6,582 nucleotides of DNA from positions 1 to 6,582 of the forward strand of contig CALISC010000024.1 in assembly GCA_938041945.1 (NCBI GenBank), written 5' to 3'. The notes beneath the pieces were generated by a model. It did not search any database. It saw only the letters and a program-made list of their open reading frames with translations, and was not told the DNA's origin. Below, one piece after another: positions 1 to 5,070 of the stretch. The DNA is from an uncultured Acholeplasmataceae bacterium. GTDB lineage: Bacteria > Bacillota_I > Bacilli_A > Acholeplasmatales > Acholeplasmataceae. The translations under genes and the position numbers were made by a program. The first letter of the stretch is position 1, and the number at the start of each line of letters is the position of its first letter.

Positions 1-255
1 CGCAAAGGCGAGTTTAAGTGGATTTATCCAAACCAAGAAGGTGTGGACTTTGTTTTCAACACTGAACTTTCATATGAATACGCAGTTCTTAAAAAACACG
101 CACTTCCTCAACTTCAAGCAATTCCGCGTTCATCTGAATACTTTATCACTGCCAACCGCTTAGTTAAGTTCTTAAAATACTACGTAGACATTGACGACCA
201 ATTAGTGCCATGTAACTCTTTACTTCGTGAGTTTATTGGCGGTGCCTGCGTTTAA
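1..255 (+). CDS. Nucleoside (uridine-type) kinase, C-terminal fragment
   Basis: The 84 codons before the TAA at 253-255 are the C-terminal end of a gene that begins outside the window. The reading frame is open from base 1. The sequence resembles the C-terminus of the long nucleoside kinases of Bacillota and related bacteria, in which a TGS/threonyl-tRNA-synthetase-like N-terminal part is fused to a uridine kinase (P-loop) domain. Recognisable pieces are DFVFNTELSYEYAVLK (residues 15-30 of the fragment), a KFLKYY segment near residue 55, and the closing NSLLREFIGG. The family phosphorylates nucleosides such as uridine in the cytoplasm for pyrimidine salvage. The P-loop and substrate-binding residues lie outside the window, so specificity cannot be judged. 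A GTG at 43 could be read as a start, but the family similarity continues upstream of it. The next gene starts 22 bases later with no visible terminator between. Confidence 0.78.
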   Translation, partial: RKGEFKWIYPNQEGVDFVFNTELSYEYAVLKKHALPQLQAIPRSSEYFITANRLVKFLKYYVDIDDQLVPCNSLLREFIGGACV

Positions 256-277
256 TTTTTAACAAACAAATTTTTAT

Positions 278-1321
278 ATGTTTTTACTTAAAAACATTAA
301 TCGCTTTACTTTAGACTTCAGTCAAATCAATCTACTTGCCGCGCTTTATGCAAAGCGCGGGCAAGAGACTTATTTTGCTGAGTTTTTCAAAAAATTTAAA
401 AAGAATTTGATTCCTGGTTTAGTTTCTGATAACTCTTATTACTTTTCTTTGATTTTTTCGGAACTTGACCAAGAAAAGTTAAAAAAGTTTACGAGTAGCG
501 ACTACAAAGCCAACAACTTAAAAGAAAAGTTCGTCCAAAACGCCAGAAAAATAATTTCAAACATCCAAGTGTCTGCCGAAAAAGGTTTGCACAACTCAGA
601 CATTTACACCTACGCAAGTGCGCTTAGCGCTGGAATTCAAACTGTTTCTTTAAATCGTAGTCAAGCCAACCAAACAAGTTTTTTAGACACCAGCGGCAAA
701 CCGCTCAGCATAGAAAGTAAACTAAACGAAGTATGTTCACTTTACAATACTTTATGTGTTAAAGAAATTGAAAAAATTACTTTGATTACTAACTTTTTAG
801 TAGACTACTATATGCTGGAGCCTTATTCAGTTAATCAAAAAGCTTTGTTTTCGCTGCTAGCCTGTAGACTAATGAGTGCTGAGTTTAAAGTATTTTCCTA
901 TGTGGCTTTTTTTAAATACTTTGAGCCATACGCCCATAAACTAGATCAAGCATTAGCGATCGCGAGCACTAACTGGCAGCACGGACACTCAGATATCTCG
1001 ATGCTTTTTGAGATTTTGACAAATATTTGCTTTCAGGCCTATCAAGAATTTGAAGCCAAAGCCCGTCAGCATCAGTTTGAAGCCACGATTAACCGCAAAA
1101 ACGATATAATTGGTCAAATCAGGAACTACAAAGATACTTTCACTGTTGCTGATTTAAAGCAAGCAAACCCACACATTTCACTTTCTACTATCAACAGGAC
1201 TTTGAAGACTTTAAAGGACGAAGGCGAAATTAAGTTAGTTGGAAAAGGCAAAAGTGCTTTTTGGCAAAAAACCCACACCACTTCTAACTTACTTCAATCT
1301 ACTTTCTTTACTCAAGACTAA
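278..1321 (+). CDS. Fic-like protein with degenerate catalytic motif and C-terminal winged helix
   Basis: This 347-residue soluble protein matches the general plan of long Fic-family proteins but looks catalytically dead. Residues about 145-265 correspond to the Fic core helices, including the typical downstream stretch NWQHGHSDISMLFEIL (232-247) and AYQEFEAKAR (254-263). Residues about 273-329 form a winged helix (FTVADL, HISLSTINRTLKTL, DEGEIKLVGKGKS) like the one that follows the Fic fold in many family members. Active Fic enzymes transfer AMP from ATP to hydroxyl groups of target proteins and need HPFx(D/E)GNGR. At that place this protein has EPYSVNQKA (181-189), which keeps only the Pro and an aromatic residue, so the catalytic His, the acidic residue and the Arg are absent. 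No class II inhibitory motif was seen. It may have become a DNA-binding or scaffold protein; this is inference. The ATG at 278 has no Shine-Dalgarno sequence, only an A/T-rich leader. The Fic assignment comes from remembered family patterns and is moderately sure. Confidence 0.6.
   Translation: MFLLKNINRFTLDFSQINLLAALYAKRGQETYFAEFFKKFKKNLIPGLVSDNSYYFSLIFSELDQEKLKKFTSSDYKANNLKEKFVQNARKIISNIQVSAEKGLHNSDIYTYASALSAGIQTVSLNRSQANQTSFLDTSGKPLSIESKLNEVCSLYNTLCVKEIEKITLITNFLVDYYMLEPYSVNQKALFSLLACRLMSAEFKVFSYVAFFKYFEPYAHKLDQALAIASTNWQHGHSDISMLFEILTNICFQAYQEFEAKARQHQFEATINRKNDIIGQIRNYKDTFTVADLKQANPHISLSTINRTLKTLKDEGEIKLVGKGKSAFWQKTHTTSNLLQSTFFTQD
335..365 (+). repeat. Strong GC-rich hairpin inside the Fic-like gene
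   Basis: Bases 335-347 (CTTGCCGCGCTTT) pair with 352-365 (AAAGCGCGGGCAAG): 13 base pairs, one bulged G at 361 and an ATGC loop at 348-351. It begins 57 bases into the coding region and is far more GC-rich than its surroundings. No T-run follows on either strand, so it does not look like an intrinsic terminator. Its function is unknown. Confidence 0.6.
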
Positions 1322-1331
1322 TCTTGCTTTT
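1313..1331 (+). terminator. Possible weak terminator after the Fic-like gene
   Basis: CAAGA (1313-1317) and TCTTG (1322-1326) form a 5-bp stem whose CTAA loop contains part of the stop codon (TAA, 1319-1321). The stem is followed by CTTTT. The stem is short and the T-run has only four bases, so this is a weak candidate. It sits directly before the -10 box of the next transcription unit, which is where a boundary would be expected. Confidence 0.25.
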
Positions 1332-1333
1332 AG

Positions 1334-1339
1334 TATAAT
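1334..1339 (+). promoter_or_regulatory. Predicted sigma-70 -10 box for the downstream gene run
   Basis: A perfect TATAAT lies 42 bases before the ATG at 1381, in the only sizeable intergenic gap of the window (1322-1380). No convincing -35 box is present: with a 17-base spacer the hexamer would be CTCAAG (1311-1316). The TG extension is also missing. Transcription would start near 1346 and give a leader of about 35 bases. Such hexamers arise easily in AT-rich DNA, so support comes mainly from position. Confidence 0.5.
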
Positions 1340-1352
1340 TATCTTTAGATAA
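1339..1352. promoter_or_regulatory. Palindrome at the predicted transcription start, candidate operator
   Basis: TTATCT (1339-1344) and AGATAA (1347-1352) form a perfect 6-bp inverted repeat around a TT centre. It overlaps the last base of the -10 box and covers the expected +1 position, where a bound repressor would block initiation. It does not match the Rex consensus (TTGTTAA-N4-TTAACAA) often seen at butyrate operons. The repressor is unknown, and chance is possible in AT-rich DNA. Confidence 0.3.
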
Positions 1353-1368
1353 ACAAATTCAACAATAT

Positions 1369-1374
1369 AAGGAG
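1369..1374 (+). promoter_or_regulatory. Strong ribosome binding site of the small membrane protein gene
   Basis: AAGGAG ends six bases before the ATG at 1381. It is one of only two strong Shine-Dalgarno sequences in the window and supports both the start codon and the reading frame. Confidence 0.75.
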
Positions 1375-1380
1375 AAAATT

Positions 1381-1743
1381 ATGAATTTACTAAACATTTT
1401 AACCGAAACCACTAAAAATGCACCAAAAGGTTTTAACCTTTATGAGTTAGTCGGAATTGCTGCCGGCATCGTGATTTTTATTTCTTTTACTTTCAGAAAA
1501 GACTTAATTATTCGCTCAGTTAACTCAGTTGGCTGTCTACTTTTTGTAACTTATGGTATTTTAATTGGAGCTCACTCTGTATGGGCAATCAACGGTGCTC
1601 TTTTCTTATTTAATTTAGGCAACGTAATTTACGCCTTAGTTAAAGCCAAAAAACAAAAAAGCCTACCAAAAGAAGAAACTATTACTATCTCTAAAGCAGA
1701 ATATGACCGTTTACTTGCTTTAGACTCTACCAAAACTAAATAG
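1381..1743 (+). CDS. Small three-helix membrane protein (YgjV/SemiSWEET-like)
   Basis: This 120-residue protein has three predicted membrane helices at about residues 22-38, 45-64 and 66-87, followed by a charged cytoplasmic tail (88-120, starting KAKKQKS and including ISKAEYDRLLAL). A short three-helix bundle with Asn in helices 2 and 3 (N48, N71, N78) and a GILIGA turn resembles the YgjV (Imp) family and the SemiSWEET sugar-transporter fold. A clear PQ motif was not seen, so transport activity should not be assumed. There is no cleavable signal peptide; residues 1-20 are polar. It is the first gene after the predicted promoter, with its own strong AAGGAG site, and lies 22 bases before the hydratase gene with no convincing terminator between. 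It is probably co-transcribed with the acyl-CoA genes, but any functional link is unknown. The gene is surely real; the family name is tentative. Confidence 0.7.
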   Translation: MNLLNILTETTKNAPKGFNLYELVGIAAGIVIFISFTFRKDLIIRSVNSVGCLLFVTYGILIGAHSVWAINGALFLFNLGNVIYALVKAKKQKSLPKEETITISKAEYDRLLALDSTKTK

Positions 1744-1765
1744 TTTTATTCATTAAACTCAAACG

Positions 1766-2179
1766 ATGCATAAACCAATTAGGATTGGCGAAGTTTACAC
1801 TGAACTAATTCATTTTTCTAAAGCTGATGTAGAGAAATTTGCAGAAGCAAGCGGAGACCGCAACCCTTTGCACACAGACCCTGAGTACTGCCTACAAACC
1901 AGATTTGGCAGACCAATTGTACACGGTGCTTTGCTATTCTCGCATTTTTCACGTGTTTTTGGCACAATTTGGCCAGGTAAAGGCTCGGTTTATGTCTCTA
2001 AAACTATAAAATTTGTTGCACCTGTTTTTGTTGGTGACAGCGCTAACCTAGAAATTAAGTGCGTTGAAGTCAACAAGGAAAAGAAAAAAGCAACCTTTGA
2101 ATGCAGTCTAATTGACGCAAACAGCAAACTTGCTTGCGCAGGCACTGCTGTACTTTGGCTGCCAGAATTTGATCTGTAA
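1766..2179 (+). CDS. phaJ: MaoC-type (R)-specific enoyl-CoA hydratase
   Basis: This 137-residue single hot-dog domain protein is close in length to PhaJ of Aeromonas caviae. It contains the hydratase-2 motif: FAEASGDRNPLHTDPEY at 25-41, then TRFGRPIVHG ending near residue 54. The catalytic pair Asp31 and His36 falls at the same residue numbers known for A. caviae PhaJ. The family adds water reversibly to trans-2-enoyl-CoA to give (R)-3-hydroxyacyl-CoA. In this operon the likely direction is dehydration of (R)-3-hydroxybutyryl-CoA to crotonyl-CoA, the step done by crotonase (Crt) in clostridial butyrate operons. It acts in the cytoplasm, usually as a dimer. The ATG at 1766 has no Shine-Dalgarno sequence, but residue spacing to the motif fits this start. 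The stop codon is followed at once by the ATG of the dehydrogenase gene. The fold and catalytic residues are certain; chain-length preference cannot be told. Confidence 0.88.
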   Translation: MHKPIRIGEVYTELIHFSKADVEKFAEASGDRNPLHTDPEYCLQTRFGRPIVHGALLFSHFSRVFGTIWPGKGSVYVSKTIKFVAPVFVGDSANLEIKCVEVNKEKKKATFECSLIDANSKLACAGTAVLWLPEFDL

Positions 2180-3304
2180 ATGGAAAAAAACCAGATAATT
2201 AAAACAAAAATTCAAGAGTATATTGGCCTAAATATTAAACCTTTTGTCAAAGATATTGAGACAAAAGGTGTTTTTCCTGTGGAGTTAGTTAATTCAATGC
2301 AAAAAAACTCGCTTTTTGGCTTAACAATTCCAGAAATTTATGCAGGCTCTGATGTTGATTTTGAAACTTATATAGACGCTGTTTTAAAATTGTCTCGCTT
2401 GGACGCTGCACTAGGAGTTATTTTGGCTGCGCACACTTCGCTTTGTGTTGCGCCGATTTTAAAGTTTGGCAATGCTGAGCAAAAGCAAAAATATTTACCT
2501 TTACTCGCAAACACTTACTTAGGAGCATTTGCTTTAACTGAGACTAACGCTGGCTCAAATCCTGCTAACCTAGATACTTGTTTTGTTGAAGAAAACGACC
2601 ACTATTTGCTAAATGGTTCTAAACTATTCATTACCAACGCACCACACGCCGACATTTATTTAGTATTTGCCAGAGACAAAAACGCAGAAAATACTAGCCA
2701 CGCAATTTCTTGTTTTATAGTTGAAAAAAATACGCCTGGTATTGCTTTTGGCGAACCCGACTCAAAACTCGGAATTCGCCCATCTTCTTCTTGCGAAATT
2801 ATTTTTACCAACGTCAAAGTACCAAAAGCCAATTTACTTGGCCAAAAAGGTCAAGGCTACAAAATTGCTTTAACTGCCTTGACAGGTGGCAGAATATCAA
2901 TTGCGGCACAAGCCCTTGGAATCGCTGAGGCCGCGCTTTCAGAAATTGAAACCTACACTAACCAACGCCGTCAGTTTGGCAAGACATTGGCTGAGTTTCA
3001 AAACACTCAATTTCAATACGCTGAACTTAAAACCAAAATTCAAGCAGCGCGTCTTCTTTTAAAAGAAGCAACTTTGAGTTATGGAACTACTGCTAACATC
3101 CAAGACTCTGCAATGGCTAAGTTGTATTGTTCAAAAATAGCAGTTGAAACCGCTGACTTTGCTGTCCAAATTCACGGGGGATACGGCTACATGACATCTT
3201 TTGTTGTAGAGCGACTTTACAGAGATGCCAAAATTACCGAAATTTACGAAGGAACTTCGGAAGTTCAAAAAATTATAATTGGCCAAACTTTAATAAAAAG
3301 ATGA
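2180..3304 (+). CDS. bcd: Acyl-CoA dehydrogenase, butyryl-CoA type
   Basis: This 374-residue flavoprotein has the full acyl-CoA dehydrogenase plan: N-terminal helical domain (1-115), middle beta domain with FALTET (117-122) and LGIRPSSSCEIIF (197-209), and C-terminal helical domain (about 225-374). The segment VILAAHTSL (80-88) is characteristic of clostridial butyryl-CoA dehydrogenases, as are GGRISIAAQALGIA (236-249) and RRQFGKTLAEFQNTQFQ (263-279). The catalytic base is Glu357 in IYEGTSEVQ (355-363), the position used by short-chain enzymes. It interconverts butyryl-CoA and crotonyl-CoA using FAD and exchanges electrons with EtfAB, encoded directly downstream. In a fermentative cell the reaction would run toward butyryl-CoA. 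One oddity is AGSNPAN (124-130), where AGSD is usual. Its ATG follows the hydratase stop without a gap, and its TGA overlaps the etfB ATG by four bases, so translation is probably coupled. An inverted repeat lies near its 5' end. Confidence 0.93.
   Translation: MEKNQIIKTKIQEYIGLNIKPFVKDIETKGVFPVELVNSMQKNSLFGLTIPEIYAGSDVDFETYIDAVLKLSRLDAALGVILAAHTSLCVAPILKFGNAEQKQKYLPLLANTYLGAFALTETNAGSNPANLDTCFVEENDHYLLNGSKLFITNAPHADIYLVFARDKNAENTSHAISCFIVEKNTPGIAFGEPDSKLGIRPSSSCEIIFTNVKVPKANLLGQKGQGYKIALTALTGGRISIAAQALGIAEAALSEIETYTNQRRQFGKTLAEFQNTQFQYAELKTKIQAARLLLKEATLSYGTTANIQDSAMAKLYCSKIAVETADFAVQIHGGYGYMTSFVVERLYRDAKITEIYEGTSEVQKIIIGQTLIKR
2239..2275 (+). promoter_or_regulatory. Perfect 10-bp inverted repeat followed by a T-run inside the dehydrogenase gene
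   Basis: ACCTTTTGTC (2239-2248) and GACAAAAGGT (2260-2269) are perfect inverted copies around an 11-base loop, followed by G and five T (2271-2275). As RNA this resembles a weak intrinsic terminator about 60-95 bases into the coding region, which could trim transcription between the hydratase and the downstream genes. As DNA, the half-site centres are 21 bp apart, two helical turns, which also suits an operator. The encoded residues (20-31 of the protein) lie in a variable part of the family, so protein constraint does not explain the symmetry. Confidence 0.35.
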
Positions 3305-4068
3305 AAACTGCAGTACTTGTCAAAATTGTTCCAAACACTACTAAATTTGAGTTTAATAAAGAAACTAACACTTTAGTACGTTCAGGTGAGCAAATTATTA
3401 ACCCAGATGACTTAAAAGCACTTGCCCTTGCGCAAACTTTGGGCCAAGAAATTGAAGTAATTTCAATGGCACCAGTTTTTCACAAAGAAATTTTGACGTC
3501 GGTTTTTGCCTACAAAAATGTCAAAAAACTAATTATCTTAACTGACCCTGCTTTTTCAGGTTCAGATACAGCCGCAACTGCTAAAGTTTTGGCTGCGTTT
3601 TTAAAAACTCAAAACTACGCGTATATTTGGGCAGGCTATCAGGCCTTAGATGGAGATACAGCACAAGTTGGCCCATCAGTTGCTGCTTTACTTGACAAAA
3701 ATTTAATTTCCTGTGCATACGATATTACTAAAAAAGACACAGGTTTTTTTATGCAAGTCAATTCAGACTTTGATAGTTTTGAAGTAAAACTTGATAAAAA
3801 CTCACTAATTACCGCAACTTCAAAGAAACCTATTTCACCTATTTTAGATTTTACTAACTTAGTTAATTTAAAAGATGAAAATATTTTGATATGCACCAAC
3901 AAAGAACTGAGAATTGAGCCAACTTTAGTTGGTTTAAAAGGGTCTCCTACAAAAGTTAAGAAGACTTTTTTAAAAACTTATCCAAAAAAAACAACTGAAA
4001 TTGTCAAAACAGATGCAGATTATGCTGCCGAGATTTTGGCAGAACAGTTCAAAGAGTTTTTAAAGTAA
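3301..4068 (+). CDS. etfB: Electron transfer flavoprotein, beta subunit
   Basis: This 255-residue protein has the normal family length. Signature segments are VKIVPNT at 7-13 (usually VKQVPDT), LVRSGEQIINPDDLKAL at 25-41, ISMAP at 54-58, GSDTAATAKVLA at 87-98, the nucleotide-binding ALDGDTAQVGPSVAALL at 115-131, and LVGLKGSPTKVKKTF at 209-223, a strong match to clostridial EtfB. It pairs with EtfA and carries electrons to or from the acyl-CoA dehydrogenase. In bifurcating ETFs this subunit holds the second FAD, while in ordinary ETFs it holds AMP; sequence reading alone does not settle which applies. The segment around 176-200, where relatives usually have a PAL...NEPR stretch, is diverged and lacks NEPR. 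The ATG overlaps the dehydrogenase TGA (ATGA) with only an A-rich AAAAAG upstream, so coupling is likely. EtfA follows after 14 bases. Confidence 0.93.
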   Translation: MKTAVLVKIVPNTTKFEFNKETNTLVRSGEQIINPDDLKALALAQTLGQEIEVISMAPVFHKEILTSVFAYKNVKKLIILTDPAFSGSDTAATAKVLAAFLKTQNYAYIWAGYQALDGDTAQVGPSVAALLDKNLISCAYDITKKDTGFFMQVNSDFDSFEVKLDKNSLITATSKKPISPILDFTNLVNLKDENILICTNKELRIEPTLVGLKGSPTKVKKTFLKTYPKKTTEIVKTDADYAAEILAEQFKEFLK

Positions 4069-4082
4069 AAGGCACAAAACAC

Positions 4083-5069
4083 ATGAAAAACATTTATGTA
4101 CTTGGTGTTTTAGACCAAAACGATCAAATAATTTCGGGTACCTTTGAACTGATTTCAGAAATCAACTCCAAAAACCTAAAATCAGTTAAGGTAAATGCCT
4201 TGGTTTTAATAAGTTCCACACTTTCAAAACAAGAAGCAGAAAAGTTAGCACTTTTTGGAGTTTCGGAAACCTATTTATTAACTTTGCCAAAAGACTTTTT
4301 TCTAGACATTCAACAAACTGGCAAAACTATATTTGCGGAGTTTCAAAATTTAGCCAAACCAGATATCTTTTTGTTTCCTTCAAATATTTTTACGCGTAGT
4401 TTAGCTCCAGTTTTAGCAACGTATTTTCAAGCCGGTTTAACTGCAGACACCACAGGGATTGTTTTTGAAGAAAGCGATGATGATTTGAAAATGGTTGCCG
4501 TTAGACCTGCGTTTTCTGGCAATGTTTACGCAGAAATTTCGTATCCAAACGCAAACGTACAAATGGCTACCGTAAGACAAGGTTTATTTGAGTTAAAAGT
4601 ACAAAATAATTTAAAAATGCAAATAAGCAAAATAAACCCTAAGAAAACCGAGCGACTAGTTTATAAAAGCATTGATGAAAATACAAACTCCGACTTTTCT
4701 TTTCAAGGCAAAGAAATAATTTTTGACCTTGGCCGTGGTGCTGAAACTTCTGCAAAAGACTTTAACCAATATTTAAATCACTCTAAAGTTGCAGTAGGTG
4801 CGACTAGGGGTTTAGTACAAAAGTCAGTTTTTGAAAAAAACCGACAAATCGGACAAACCGGTTCATCGGTTGCTCCAAACTTACTGCTTTGTTTTGGAGT
4901 TTCAGGTTCTAGCCAACATTTAGCTGGAATAACTCGCGCTAAAAAAATAATTTCGGTTAATCTTGATGAAAACGCACCGCTTAACAAATACGCTGACTTA
5001 GTAATTGTTGGAGATTGCGCAGAAATTATTCCGAAATTTCTTAAAAAAATCTCAAAAAAGGAGCAGTAG
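4083..5069 (+). CDS. etfA: Electron transfer flavoprotein, alpha subunit
   Basis: This 328-residue protein has the usual two-domain layout. The N-terminal domain shows GLTADTTG (118-125), RPAFSGNVYAEI (141-152) and MATVRQGLFE (161-170), close to the family's GLTADCTG, RPAFGGN and TVRPGVFE. The C-terminal FAD domain holds AVGATRGLV (237-245), RQIGQTGSSVAPNLLL (254-269), FGVSGSSQHLAGI (271-283) and SVNLDENAPLNKYADLVIVGD (291-311). These are the FAD-binding segments through which EtfA exchanges electrons with the acyl-CoA dehydrogenase. GVSGSSQH replaces the common GISGAIQH, a mild change. A weak AAAAGG (4067-4072) lies ten bases before the ATG. The stop codon is one base from the thiolase ATG. 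The order etfB-etfA behind a Bcd-type dehydrogenase is the same as in clostridial butyrate operons. Confidence 0.94.
   Translation: MKNIYVLGVLDQNDQIISGTFELISEINSKNLKSVKVNALVLISSTLSKQEAEKLALFGVSETYLLTLPKDFFLDIQQTGKTIFAEFQNLAKPDIFLFPSNIFTRSLAPVLATYFQAGLTADTTGIVFEESDDDLKMVAVRPAFSGNVYAEISYPNANVQMATVRQGLFELKVQNNLKMQISKINPKKTERLVYKSIDENTNSDFSFQGKEIIFDLGRGAETSAKDFNQYLNHSKVAVGATRGLVQKSVFEKNRQIGQTGSSVAPNLLLCFGVSGSSQHLAGITRAKKIISVNLDENAPLNKYADLVIVGDCAEIIPKFLKKISKKEQ
5058..5063 (+). promoter_or_regulatory. Ribosome binding site that fixes the thiolase start
   Basis: AAGGAG ends seven bases before the ATG at 5071, inside the last codons of etfA. This decides the thiolase start against an in-frame upstream codon at 5005, which would add 22 residues overlapping etfA and lacking any family similarity. 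Confidence 0.85.
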
Positions 5070-5070
5070 A

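Noticed and set aside
248..265. Possible Rex site before the Fic-like gene
   Set aside because: Only the right half (TTAACAA, 259-265) matches; the left half matches four of seven bases.
956..963. GCGATCGC, the HIP1 palindrome of cyanobacteria
   Set aside because: A single copy in 6.6 kb; HIP1 genomes carry many. Chance occurrence.
1732..1747. Stem AAAACT-AAAT-AGTTTT at the stop codon of the membrane protein gene as a terminator
   Set aside because: Only one G-C pair and no separate T-run; too weak to call, and the next gene starts 22 bases later.
3053..3068. Perfect palindrome CTTCTTTTAAAAGAAG, with a similar TTCTTTT-TT-AAAAGAA at 5523-5538
   Set aside because: Both are simple A/T-rich runs encoding Leu/Lys/Glu or Phe/Leu/Lys/Glu codons deep inside conserved genes; likely chance.
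3252..3266. Inverted repeat GAACTT-CGG-AAGTTC near the end of the dehydrogenase gene
   Set aside because: It encodes the conserved catalytic segment (EGTSEV), so protein constraint may explain it, and no T-run follows.
3639..3902. Reverse-strand open frame across etfB (similar ones at 4778-5077, 5367-5561, 5631-5882, 5952-6185, 6182-6373)
   Set aside because: Each lies opposite a clearly recognised conserved gene and has no family motif of its own.
5005..5070. In-frame upstream extension of the thiolase gene
   Set aside because: It needs a non-ATG start, overlaps the end of etfA and adds residues with no thiolase similarity; the ATG at 5071 has a well-spaced AAGGAG.
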